From: Vicia villosa
Taxonomy: Eukaryota; Streptophyta; Magnoliopsida; Fabales; Fabaceae
Direction: 5' to 3'
Assembly (NCBI RefSeq): GCF_029867415.1
Contig: NC_081183.1
Span: forward strand, 68,398,336 to 68,462,335
DNA length: 64,000 bases
Shown in pieces: positions 22,701 to 33,760 of the stretch. The position numbers were made by a program, and so were the translations under genes. Position 1 is the first letter of the stretch; every line of letters starts with the position of its first letter. The notes under the pieces are model-generated. The model was not told where the DNA came from. It saw nothing but the letters and a program-made list of their open reading frames with translations, and searched no databases.

Positions 22701-23298
22701 AAAAAGGACCTATAATCTTTTGATCCATATCTCTCAAATGAAGCATTTTTAGACTTGGCATGTGGGAGACAATTTTGTAGGGAAATCAATTTTCTTTAAA
22801 TTGAGCTTTGGATGGACAATTTCTTATGTTCCATGTGAAAGTTATGGCTGGTCAAAGTTATGTTGACTTTAGGTCAAAAAACCCTGATTTAGAAACTTTA
22901 GGTTTTGTTGATTTCTGAACTTTCCTTGATGAATCATGATCAATCCTTGATGAAATGATGAATGATGCTTTAAAATAAGGATGTTGACAAAAAAATCAGG
23001 AATTTTGACTGCACTTTGACCACAGTTGACTTTTAGGTCAACCTAGTCGATTATTGACTTTCTGAGCAATTGACTGGGCAATCGTTGGAATTGAAGCCTG
23101 AATTTTGTCATGGAGTATAGTTTGAAACATCATAAGTCATCTGAAATCCATTGGGGACCTTGGTTTATTAATTTTTCTTCAGAGAAATCAAAACCCTAGT
23201 TTAGGAGGTCATTATTTAGGAGAGTATGTCCTTAAGTCTTGAACCTTTGTCTGAGATTGAAAAGTGAAATGAGATGGGCAAATTTTGGGGTATGACAG
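19762..23298 (-). repeat. 3' LTR of an old Ogre-type (TAT lineage) element
   Basis: Read on the minus strand the LTR starts TGTCATACCCC (23298), preceded by a PPT-like AACAGGGGCAGC. It ends near AAGTCGGTGGCGACTCTTGCTCA at about 19762. The GAGTCGCCACCGAC and GGGGTAAGTTATACAAAGGGAAGG...GCACCC segments (19769-19890) match the end region of Ogre-type LTRs, including the two others in this window. It is about 3.5 kb long. The exact left end is uncertain by a few bases. The interior carries a tRNA-like module, GGCAACA repeats near 20400 and a short GT run at 20461. Confidence 0.7.
21326..21400 (-). other. tRNA-like module in the old Ogre-type LTR
   Basis: On the minus strand (LTR sense) there is an A box TGGCTCAGTGG (21393-21383), a B box GGGTTCGATCCC (21354-21343) and a T-run TTTTT (21330-21326). 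CCAGGG/CCCTGG arms extend the T-arm hairpin. A full cloverleaf is not evident. It could be a degenerate tRNA or SINE head, or an internal Pol III promoter; transcription is not shown. Confidence 0.6.
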
Positions 23299-23541
23299 CT
23301 GCCCCTGTTCAATCTTCTTAAACCTGAAGATGTAGAGTGGTTTGTATGCCAATAGGTATCTGAAGGTGGAAGAGGATTGAACACTAGAGTACCCTGAAAT
23401 TTGTACCATCGGGGATGGGCTTAGAGATGTCATCCGGATGTTGGGGATATGAAGTGGGATTTAAGATGCCACCTGTCTTGATAAGTTATGAAAGTCAGAA
23501 CGAGTCGTACGTTAGACTATATCTGAACTTGAAGTGTTGAG
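23299..23541 (-). mobile_element. 3' UTR of the old Ogre-type element, part 1
   Basis: Non-coding sequence next to the PPT of the old LTR. It is cut at 23541 by the Tekay insertion and resumes at 31755, proven by the TTGAG duplication on both sides. Confidence 0.7.
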
Positions 23542-25373
23542 TGTAACACCCCATAAATTTCTTTATTTAATTTAATTAATTTTTTTATTAGAATAATAGA
23601 ATTAATTGAATTATTTGAGAAATATGGATTGATGAGGCTAATGGGCCAGTGTCGCAAGTAGCAATTGGGGGGGTGTCAGTTGCAAAGCCTTTTACTAAAA
23701 CAAGGTTATATTTTTCATAAAATAGAAAAGAGGAGGATTTTGTGAAAAGAGAACCAAAAAGGAGAAGAGAAGATTGAACGTGAAATTGGGAGAAGAGCAA
23801 GTGTGAAGAGCAAGGGCATCCGAGAATTCGACATCGAGGTAAGGGGGGATTCTTCTCATTAACCTCTATTATGGGTTGTATGAATGATTCAATAGAATTT
23901 GTATGTTAGGATTCCGAATTGGATTGTATGTCGGGTTTGGGGTTTTGGGGTTTATAGAACTTGATTCAATTTAGGTTGTGAATGATGATTGGTGTTGAAT
24001 AATGATGTTAAACATGATTAGAAGTATGTGTAAACGTGCAAATTATGTTGTATGTGTGGTTTATTTTTCTGAAATTCGTACTGGTATGATTTGAGAGCAT
24101 TTGGGAGGTATAGAATGCTGTTTTTTGCAGGTTGGGGTTTTTGAAATCGCCGGTTCGCGCCGCGTGCACAGGGTTGGCACTGCGAACAGGTGGGCAGAAT
24201 GCCAGGATGTTGTGATACGCACAGGTCGCGCCGCGTACCTGTGTTGGCGCCGCGAAGGCGTAATTTTTTCTCATTTCGCGCCGCGTACAGGTGTTTGCGC
24301 CGCGAACAGCTTGGTAGAGAGCCAAGGATTTTTGGAACGCTCAGTTCGCGCCGCGAACCAAGCTTGGCGCCGCGTGCTGTTGCTGTTTGGGATTTTTTTT
24401 AAAGTTTAACGTTGTATAACTTTTTAACTGTTAGTGCGTTTGATGTGCCGTTTCGAGCACAGTGAAGCTAATTAAGCGATTTTGCAATAAAATAGTGTTT
24501 GAGTTGTGACTCGAATTTAATTTAAACACTTGATTTAATTGGTTGTGGTGGTTTAAATTATTGCATCGGTTGATGATTATGAATTTTCAGTTGTTTGGTG
24601 TTGATGATTAGCATGCGGTATGTGATGCATGCATTTCATAATCATATTGTGGGCTGTATCCCTTATGGTGGTGGGACAGCGGTAGCTAATTCCCATTGTG
24701 TGGAATTGGTGAGATAAGTAGCCGAATCTTTATGGTGGTGGATCGGTGAGATGGGTTATCCCATGTTTGGTACCACATGCATTTAGTTGCATTGCATTTA
24801 GTTGTTGTGTATAATTGTAACATGAATGGAAGTTGTCCAATGTTATAATTTGTGTGTATTTTGGTATGAATGACGGTAATTGACGAATGCCGCTACATTA
24901 TCTGAATATAATTGATTGGGGTGAATAATGTATGGATGAAGTTGTATTGTTTATATTCCTATAACATTTGTTAATGCGAATGAAACTCACCCTTACTGTT
25001 GTTATTTTTCAGATTGAGGAGTAGCTTGTGTACTTGGTGAGGATTAGCTCGTCAAGTAGTTCGTTAGAGTCAGTTGGGTCTGTGTCATGCTCTGGTCGGG
25101 TAACACCGGGAACGTTATTTTAGAATTGGCTGATAACTTCTGTTTTGTTTATGGTTTATGGTTGAATTATGAGTCTTCGACTCCAGATGTTTGATTATTC
25201 AGTTGTTAAGAATATTCCGCTGTGTTAACATGCTACCTGAATAATTTTTGGTTTATCGTTCCTTTCTGGCATGACATGAATATTTGTTTATTTTGTTGGC
25301 GTTGTAATACCCTTCTTCATGTTTTACTCTGATTTTAATGTTAATTTTCCGCGGGGTTTAGAAGGGTGTTACA
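23542..25373 (+). repeat. 5' LTR of the Tekay-type element
   Basis: TG...CA ends and a nearly identical copy at 29919-31754. It contains a CpG-rich block of GCGCCGCG repeats (24150-24385) in otherwise AT-rich sequence. Confidence 0.95.
24150..24385. repeat. GCGCCGCG dyad block in the Tekay LTR
   Basis: Four pairs of TCGCGCCGCGT-like and GGCGCCGCGAA-like words occur as converging inverted repeats separated by about 15-20 bases, with 30-45-base spacers between pairs. The 3' LTR has the same block at 30530-30765 with a few C/T and G/A differences. It resembles a small CpG island. Confidence 0.85.
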
Positions 25374-25377
25374 ATAG

Positions 25378-25389
25378 TGGTATCAGAGC
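25378..25389 (+). other. Primer binding site (initiator tRNA-Met type)
   Basis: TGGTATCAGAGC lies 4 bases after the 5' LTR end (spacer ATAG), identical in sequence and spacing to the minus-strand copy at 481-492. Confidence 0.95.
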
Positions 25390-25508
25390 ATAGTCGGTCG
25401 TTGAGTCAGAGTCTTAGTGTCGGTTGATCCTTCGTATACGATTAGTGTAAAGTTGACACTGTCGATACTTCTTGTTCTAATGAATATTGTCTGATATTTA
25501 GCAGAACA

Positions 25509-28500
25509 ATGGCCGGAAGGGGAGGAAGAAATGACGACGCGATTGCTGAGGCTCTGGGTATGATTGCTGGTGTATTAGGAGGGAATGCCAATGGAGCTGG
25601 TATTGGTGCTGACAAGCAGCTGCATAGTTTTCAGAGGAACAATCCTCCGTTGTTCAAAGGCACGCACGATCCCGAAGGCGCTCAGAGGTGGATGAAGGAA
25701 ATTGAAAGGATCTTCAGAGTGATCGATTGTGCCGAAAATCTGAAGGTGAGGTATGGGACTCACATGCTGTCTGAAGAAGCTGATGATTGGTGGATGGCTA
25801 GTAGAGATGAACTTGAATCTGCAGGTGTAGCGATCACTTGGGCTGTATTCAGGCGAGAATTCCTGAGGAGGTACTTTCCTGAGGATGTTCGGGGCAGGAA
25901 AGAAGTTGAGTTTTTGGTGCTGACACAAGGTAACATAACGGTGCCGGAGTATGCTTCAAAGTTTGTTGAGCTGGCCAAGTACTATGTCCACTATAACAAT
26001 GATGAAGCGAGCGAATTTTCGAAATGTGTTAAGTTCGAGAATGGTCTCCGCGATGAAATTAAGCAGGGAATCAGGTACCAAAGGATTCGTCGGTTTACAG
26101 ATTTGGTGGATTGTAGTAGGATCTATGAAGAGGATAACCTCAAGCTGAAGTCATCTCACTCTCGCGAGTTAGTTGACAAGAAAGTGAAGAAGCCTATGGA
26201 CCGTGGTAAACCATATGGTAGAGGTAATTATAAAGCTGGGAGTTGGAAGAAGCCTAGTGGGGGAGACTCTAGTGCCCCTGTTAAGTGCTTTAAGTGTGGG
26301 GAACCTGGACATCGTGTTCACGAGTGCAAGAGCGAAGAGAAGAAGTGCTACAGGTGTGGTAGAGCAGGCCACATTGCTGTTGACTGCAAGGGAAGGACTG
26401 TGACTTATTATAACTGTGGTGAAGAAGGTCACATTAGTCCACAGTGTCCTAAGCCAAAGAAGAATCAAGCTAGGGGTAAAGTTTTCGCTTTATCAGGTTC
26501 AGAGACTACTCCAGAGGATCGATTGATTAAGGGTACGTGTTTTATCCATGGCACTCCTTTAATTGCAATAATAGATACTGGAGCAACTCACTCGTTTATT
26601 TCGTTGGATTGTGCTAAACGTCTGAACTTGGAAATATCTGACATTAATGGAAGTATGATCATTGACACTCCTGCGTCGGGTTCAGTGACTACTTCGTTTG
26701 CCTGCTTGAACTGTCCAATTGATATTTTTGGTAGAGAGTTCGGAATGGACTTAGTGTGCCTTCCGTTGGAACAAATTGATGTCATCCTGGGTATGAATTG
26801 GTTGCAATTTAATCGGATTCATATCAACTGTTTCACGAAGACGGTTATTTTTCCGGAAGATGTCGGTGTTGAGAGTGTAGCAGTGACTGCTAGACAAGTG
26901 GATGAAGCAATGAAGGACGGGGCTGCCGTGTTTATGTTGATTGCATCCATGGAAGTGAAGAAAAAAGTGGTGAGTAGTGACTTACCGGTAGTATGTGAAT
27001 TTCCAGAAGTCTTTCCAGAAGATGTAAGAGAGTTACCGCCAGAGAGGCAGGTAGAATTTGCTATTGAGTTAGTTCCTGGAACTAGTCCGGTGTCGATGGC
27101 GCCGTATCGTATGTCGGCATCTGAACTAGCAGAGTTGAAGAGTCAGCTAGAAGAGTTACTGGAAAAAGAATTCATTCGTCCTAGTGTGTCGCCGTGGGGT
27201 GGGCCGGTGTTGTTGGTAAAGAAGAAAGAAGGTTCTATGAGATTGTGTGTGGATTATAGACAGCTGAATAAAGTTACTATCAAGAATCGGTATCCATTAT
27301 CGAGGATTGATGATTTAATGGATCAATTGGTTGGTGCGAGTGTGTTCAGCAAGATTGACTTGAGGTCGGGATATCATCAGATTCGGGTGAAGACGGACGA
27401 TATTCAGAAAACAGCATTTAGAACCAGGTATGGCCATTACGAGTATACAATGATGCCATTTGGAGTAACTAATGCACCGGGAGTTTTCATGGAGTATATG
27501 AATAGGATCTTCCATCCTTACCTGGATCAGTTTGTGGTGGTATTTATCGATGATATTCTAATATATTCTAAGAGTGAAGAAGAACATGCAGAGCATCTAA
27601 GAGTGGTATTAGAACTACTGAAGGAAAAGAAACTTTATGCGAAACTGTCAAAGTGTGAGTTCTGGCTAAGTGAAGTAAGCTTTCTTGGGCATGTAATTTC
27701 TAAAGATGGTATTGCCGTTGACCCAACGAAAGTAGAAGCAGTGTCTCAATGGGAAGCTCCGAAGTCAGTTTCCGAAATCCGTAGTTTCCTTGGTCTTGCG
27801 GGTTACTATAGAAAGTTCATTGAAGGTTTTTCAAAGTTAGCGTTGCCATTAACTAAGTTGACTAGGAAGGGTCAAGCATTCATCTGGGATTCGAAATGTG
27901 AAGAAGGATTCCAAGAGTTGAAGAAGAGGTTGACTAGTGCGCCGATCTTGATTTTGCCGAATCCGGCGGAATCTTTTGTTGTATATTGTGATGCTTCGTT
28001 GTTGGGATTAGGAGGTGTACTAATGCAGAATCAACAGGTAGTCGCTTATGCGTCGAGACAACTCAAAGTGCATGAGAGAAACTATCCGACTCATGACTTA
28101 GAATTGGCAGCAGTGGTATTTGTGTTGAAGTTGTGGAGACATTATCTGTATGGTTCGAGGTTTGAAGTGTTTAGTGATCACAAGAGTCTGAAGTATCTCT
28201 TTGATCAAAAAGAGCTGAATATGAGGCAAAGAAGATGGTTAGAGTTCCTTAAGGATTATGATTTTGGGCTGAATTACCATCCGGGTAAAGCAAACATGGT
28301 TGCCGATGCTTTGAGTAGGAAGTCCTTGCATATGTCTATGCTGATGGTAAGAGAATTGGATTTGATTGAACAATTTAGAGATTTGAGTTTAGTATGCGAA
28401 GACACTCCTGTCAGTGTTAAGTTGGGGATGCTGAAGCTGACTAGTTGTATTTTGGAAGAGATTCGAGAGGGTCAGAAAGCTGATGTAGAATTGGTGGATA

Positions 28501-28601
28501 AGTTGACTCTGATTAACCAAGGAAAGGGAGGTGAATTCAGAATCGACGAAAATGGTATTATAAGGTTTGGTAGTCGTGTTTGTGTTCCTGATGTTTCCTA
28601 A
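25509..28601 (+). pseudogene. Tekay gag-pro-RT-RNase H, ended by a nonsense codon
   Basis: The ATG at 25509 opens a 1030-codon frame. Gag occupies residues 1-310 with three zinc knuckles ([14 protein letters not shown] about 259, [14 protein letters not shown] about 279, and a third reading [14 protein letters not shown]). In the third knuckle the first Cys has become Tyr. Protease follows with [10 protein letters not shown] (about 355). RT spans roughly 525-730 with the active-site FIDDILIYS (about 677), and RNase H has [14 protein letters not shown] (about 828). The frame stops at TAA 28599-28601 within VPDVS*LRKS. The integrase half continues in the same frame immediately after. A one-base GAA-to-TAA change would explain the stop, so this is one polyprotein gene with a single visible lesion. 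It supplies particle protein, protease and reverse transcription functions to the element. Confidence 0.92.
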
Positions 28602-29876
28602 TTGAGGAAGAGTATTCTCGAAGAAGGACATCGTAGTGGATTGAGTATTCATCCTGGTGCTACCAAGATGTATCATGATTTAAAGAAGCTGTTTTGGTGG
28701 CCTGGAATGAAAAAGGAAATAGCTAAATTTGTCTATGCCTGTTTGACTTGTCAAAAGTCGAAGATTGAGCATCAGAAACCATATGGAGCTATGCAACCGT
28801 TATTTATTCCAGAATGGAAGTGGGATAGTATATCTATGGATTTTGTTTCTGGTTTGCTGAAGACGGTGAAGAACTATGAAGCCATTTGGGTTATTGTGGA
28901 TAGGTTGACAAAGTCTGCTCATTTTATACCAATGAGGATGGATTACCCGATGGAGAAGCTTGCTCAATCGTACATTGAGAAGATAGTGAGTTTACATGGT
29001 ATTCCTTCGAGTATCATGTCAGATAGAGATCCAAGGTTCACATCCAAATTTTGGGAAGGTTTGCAGAAGGCTCTGGGTACTAAGCTGAGATTGAGTTCTG
29101 CTTATCATCCGCAGACGGATGGACAGACAGAAAGAACTATTCAATTGCTAGAAGATTTGTTGCGTGCTTGTGTGTTAGAAAAAGGTGGTACTTGGGATAG
29201 TTATCTACCCTTGATCGAATTTACCTACAATAATAGTTTTCACTCGAGTATTAGTATGGCTCCGTTTGAAGCTTTGTATGGTCGGAGGTGTAGGACGCCT
29301 TTATGTTGGTACGAATCAGGCGAAAGTGCGGTGATTGGACCAGAGATTGTTCAAGAAACGACGGAAAAGATTAAGATGATTCAGGAAAAGATGAAGGCCT
29401 CTCAAAGTCGTCAGAAGAGTTATCATGACAAGAGACGGAGAACACTTGAGTTTCAAGAAGGGGATCACGTGTTTATGAGAGTTACTCCTATGACTGGTAT
29501 CGGACGAGCCCTAAAGTCAAGAAAGTTGACCCCGCGTTTTATTGGTCCATTTCAGATTTCAGAAAGAGTAGGAGATGTGGCGTATCGCATTGCGTTGCCA
29601 CCGACGCTTGCAAATCTGCATGATGTATTCCATGTGTCGCAGTTGAGGAAATACATTGCTGATCCGTCGCATGTGATCCAAGTGGATGATGTACAGGTAA
29701 AGGATAATCTGACAGTTGAAGTTTTGCCTATGAGGATTGAAGATCGGAAGGTGAAACAATTGCGTGGCAAGGAGATAGCATTGGTCAGAGTAGCTTGGGG
29801 AGGACCAGCCAGTGGAAATGTTACATGGGAATTGGAGAGCCAGATGAAGGACTCCTACCCGGAACTCTTTGCCTAA
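28602..29876 (+). pseudogene. Tekay integrase with C-terminal chromodomain-like end
   Basis: This frame continues from the previous entry, begins right after the stop codon and has no ATG start of its own, so it is the C-terminal half of the polyprotein. The HHCC zinc-binding region is present (HPGATKMYHDL...CLTCQKSK), then the D,D,E catalytic core (Asp in SMDFVSG, Asp in SDRDPRF, Glu in DGQTERT). The GPF-like LTPRFIGPFQI follows. A C-terminal module ends VTWELESQMKDSYPELFA, the type of chromodomain found in Tekay/Del chromoviruses. Length and residues look intact. The protein inserts element DNA, with the C-terminus thought to guide targeting to chromatin. Translation would require readthrough of the TAA or supply in trans. 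Confidence 0.92.
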
Positions 29877-29905
29877 GGTATGTTTTCGAGGACGAAAACT
29901 TTTCT

Positions 29906-29918
29906 AGTGGGGGAGGGT
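29906..29918 (+). other. Polypurine tract
   Basis: AGTGGGGGAGGGT lies immediately before the 3' LTR (TGTAACACC at 29919) and is the expected plus-strand primer. Confidence 0.9.
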
Positions 29919-31754
29919 TGTAACACCCCATAAATTTCTTTATTTAATTTAATTAATTTTTTTATTAGAATAATAGAATTAATTGAATTATTTGAGAAAT
30001 ATGGATTGATGAGGCTAATGGGCCAGTGTCGCAAGTAGCAATTGGGGGGGTGTCAGTTGCAAAGCCTTTTACTAAAACAAGGTTATATTTTTCATAAAAT
30101 AGAAAAGAGGAGGTTTTTGTGAAAAGAGAACCAAAAAGGAGAAGAGAAGATTGAACGTGAAATTGGGAGAAGAGCAAGTGTGAAGAGCAAGGGCATCCGA
30201 GAATTCGACATCGAGGTAAGGGGGGATTCTTCTCATTAACCTCTATTATGGGTTGTATGAATGATTCAATAGAATTTGTATGTTAGGATTCCGAATTGGA
30301 TTGTATGTCGGGTTTGGGGTTTTGGGGTTTATAGAACTTGAATCAATTTAGGTTGTGAATGATGATTGGTGTTGAATAATGATGTTAAACATGATTAGAA
30401 GTATGTGTAAACGTGCAAATTATGTTGTATGTGTGGTTTATTTTTCTGAAATTCGTACTGGTATGATTTGAGAGCATTTGGGAGGTATAGAATGCTGTTT
30501 TCTGCAGGTTGGGGTTTCTGAAATCGCCGGTTTGCGCCGCGTGCACAAGGTTGGCGCCGCGAACAGGTGGGCAGAATGCCAGGATGCTGTGATACGCACA
30601 GGTCGCGCCGCGTACCTGTGTTGGCGCCGCGAAGGCATAATTTTTTTCTCATTTCGCGCCGCGTACAGGTGTTTGCGCCGCGAACAGCTTGACAGAGAGC
30701 CAAGGATTTTTGGAACGCTCAGTTCGCGCCGCGAACCAAGCTTGGCGCCGCGTGCTGTTGCTGTTTGGGATTTTTTTTAAAGTTTAACGATGTATAACTT
30801 TTTAACTGTTAGTCCGTTTGATGTGCCGTTTCGAGCACAGTGAAGCTAATTAAGCGATTTTGCAATAAAATAGTGTTTGAGTTGTGACTCGAATTTAATT
30901 TAAACACTTGATTTAATTGGTTGTGGTGGTTTATATTGTTATTGCATCGGTTGATGATTATGATTGTTCAGTTGTTTGGTGTTGATGATTAGCATGCGGT
31001 ATGTGATGCATGCATTTCATAATCATATTGTGGGCTGTATCCCTTATGGTGGTGGGACAGCGGTAGCTAATTCCCATTGTGTGGAATTGGTGAGAGATGT
31101 AGCCGAATCTTTATGGTGGTGGATCGGTGAGATGGGTTATCCCATGTTTGGTACCACATGCATTTAGTTGCATTGCATTAGGTTGTTGTGTATAATTGTA
31201 ACATGAATGGAAGTTGTCCAATGTTATAATTTGTGTGTATTTTGGTATGAATGACTGTAATTGACGAATGCCGCTACATTATCTGAATATAATTGATTTG
31301 GGTGAATAATGTATGGATGAAGTTGTATTGTTTATATTCCTATAACATTTGTTAATGCGAATGAAACTCACCCTTACTGTTGTTATTTTTCAGATTGAGG
31401 AGTAGCTTGTGTACTTGGTGAGGATTAGCTCGTCAAGTAGTTCGTTAGAGTCAGTTGGGTCTGTGTCATGCTCTGGTCGTGTAACACCGGGAACGTTATT
31501 TTAGAATTGGCTGATAACTTCTGTTTTGTTTATGGTTTATGGTTGAATTATGAGTCTTCGACTCCAGATGTTTGATTATTCAGTTGTTAAGAATATTCCG
31601 CTGTGTTAACATGCTACCTGAATAATTTTTGGTTTATCGTTCCTTTATAGCATGACATGAATATTTGTTTATTTTGTTGGCGTTGTAATACCCTTCTTCA
31701 TGTTTTACTCTGATTTTAATGTTAATTTTCCGCGGGGTTTAGAAGGGTGTTACA
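29919..31754 (+). repeat. 3' LTR of the Tekay-type element
   Basis: Near-identical to 23542-25373. Differences include a 3-base length change near 30935 and several transitions in the GCGCCGCG block. Confidence 0.95.
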
Positions 31755-32029
31755 TTGAGAAGTAGTTGTTGAATGTTGATCGTGTCATCACCGTTCGTGG
31801 TAAATGAGATCTTGGAAGGTCGATCGTGTCAGCACTGTTCAAAGTAACTGAATTAGATCTTGGAAAGATGATCGTGTCTACACCATTCGTGATGATAGAA
31901 TTAAATCCTTGTAGGTTGATCGTGTCAGCACCGTTCGTAGTAACTGAATTAGATCTTGGAAAGATGATCGTGTCTACACCGTTCGTGACGATAGAATTAG
32001 ATCCTTGAAGGATAATCGTGTCAGCACCG
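31755..32029 (-). repeat. Old Ogre-type 3' UTR, part 2: hairpin-forming repeats
   Basis: Diverged repeats of about 50 bp (GATCGTGTC...CACCGTTCGT...) alternate here, each followed by a short dyad: GATCTT/AAGGTC (31808), ATCTT/AAGAT (31857 and 31953), ATCCT/AGGTT (31904) and ATCCTT/AAGGAT (32001). The segment continues 23299-23541 once the Tekay element is removed and ends where the younger Ogre LTR begins. The ORF crossing it is only a repeat translation. Confidence 0.7.
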
Positions 32030-32974
32030 TGTGGTGTCGTTTTCTTTACCTCCCCGTTTCACTTGGGAGGACGGCACGCTAGACCCTTCACGCCAAATTT
32101 GAAAGGAGGAAGCGCCCGTGGCGGGATGAATTTTGTTTCAGTTCTTCCTACGATATCACACGAACTTTTTAATTATCTTACGAGGAGAAAAGGGGAAAAA
32201 GATCTCAAATAAACCCTAGGAGTTTGCTAAGTGTGGGGATTTACCTAGACTAGAAATTCTGGAGTCCGGGGGGTTGGTTATACATAGGGAAGAGTTTAAG
32301 CACCCTACATATCCGTAGTACTCTACGGGAACCTTCTCTGTGTCAATGTGATTGTGTTTGTTGCTTGTTATTGGGAAAGTTTCTCCTTTGTGTTAGGAGA
32401 GAGAATTGAATTGATTTAAAAGAAAGACAGACTGACTGACTATTTTTGGTATTTTATTAGCTCGTTGAGATTCCTTGTGAACCTCATGCCTACATATCCC
32501 TAATGGAAGTCAGAGCTTTTTGTAGTTCGGAGAACTAATTAGGGAAATTAATGATTTTTTTGGTGCCTTGCTTGAAGCTCAAGGTTGAAGCTTGAATTAA
32601 ATCTCTGTTTACAGTAAAGAGACATGAAGTCATCTTTATAGAGAGGTATTTCTACTATTCCATCACAAACATTTAAAAGAGTGACAAAAAAGCTGAATTC
32701 ATTTCATTAAGATAGGGACCTTACTTGTATGTTTGCAAGTATGCCAGTCGCATGTCTCTTGAATGAAAGAAAGATTCTCATCCAAATTAGGGAAAGTGTA
32801 CAAGTCTGGGTTTGTTTGCCTCAGAGCATGCCTTACAAATTCCTAAATGGGAGAATGTTTAAAATTGAAACTGAAATTGAAATGTTTGTTTGTTTGAATG
32901 TAGTGAGATAGGAGAAATATCTTTCTATAGAGATAAGCTATGTCTTCCTACTATTTGAAAGATTTGATTTTTAG

Positions 32975-33760
32975 CTGGCTTGTATGAGGCCCAAGCTTGA
33001 GGCTTTTTGATTGATTTTATTGACTCTGGGTGATAACTCCACTGGGGATGGATTTAAACTAAAGAGTTTTTGTGTTCTGTACAAAGCCCAGAATTGAGGC
33101 TAACTCTAGCTGGAGAGCATTTATTTGATGGATTTTATTTGGTGTTCTGTACAAAGCCCAGAATTGTGGCTGACTCTTCACTGGGGAAGTTATTATTTCA
33201 TGCCTTGTATGAGGCCCAAGGTTGAGGCTGACTCTTTAGGGAGTTTTACTCTGCTGGAGGATTTATCTATTAAAAGACTGATTTTTTGGAGGCTAACCCT
33301 TTCCAGGGATTTTGACTCAGCTGGTAAAATTATCTTTTTAAAGAATGAATTTTTGGAGGCTAACCCTTTCCAGGGATTTACGAATGATAGCAGAAATATT
33401 ATCTAATTGAGACTTATTGTTTTAAAGCCCAAGACGAAGGCTGACACTGACTGAGGATAGATAACTATGAGTCCTAGACTCTGCTAAAGAAATTAATGAA
33501 GATAAGGGTGACAGAGACTGTTCATGTCTCTCATTCCAAAAGGTATACTCAATATGAGATTGAGACAATCTTAGCTTGTTTAAAGTCTGGTTTAAAGAAT
33601 GTAAGAAACTCACCAGGATAGGCTAAAAGGTGACTAAAGACCTGTTCCTATGTTTATAAGAAACCTGATGGGTCCTTGTATACAAGCTCAAGAGGAAGCT
33701 GGAAATGCTTTTAAGAAGCCTGTGGGTCCTTGTACAAAGCCCAAGAGGAGGCTAATCGAG
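32975..33760. repeat. Short covarying hairpin words in the Ogre LTR
   Basis: Words of the form arm - TRTAnnnnGCC - arm recur: GCTTG/CAAGC (about 32978), TTCTG/CAGAA (about 33076 and 33146), CCTTG/CAAGG (about 33208), plus partial CTTG/CAAG copies (33415, 33676, 33731). GGAGGCTAACCCTTTCCAGG occurs twice (about 33290 and 33354). Confidence 0.75.

Larger units (their letters stand above)
23537..31759 (+). mobile_element. Nearly complete Tekay/Del-type Ty3/gypsy element with TSD
   Basis: The element itself is 23542-31754, flanked by TTGAG at 23537-23541 and 31755-31759. It has two LTRs of 1832 and 1836 bp starting TGTAACACC and ending GGTGTTACA, a tRNA-Met PBS, one gag-pol frame, and a PPT. By eye the LTRs differ at about 25 positions plus a few short indels (about 1.4%), indicating a recent insertion. 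With a commonly used plant LTR rate this would be in the order of half a million years, an estimate only. One nonsense codon between RNase H and integrase interrupts the polyprotein. Confidence 0.93.

Noticed and set aside
24101..24409. ORFs over the GCGCCGCG block (and at 30478-30780)
   Set aside because: Arg/Ala-rich translations of a CpG repeat in a non-coding LTR; the frame differs between the two LTR copies.
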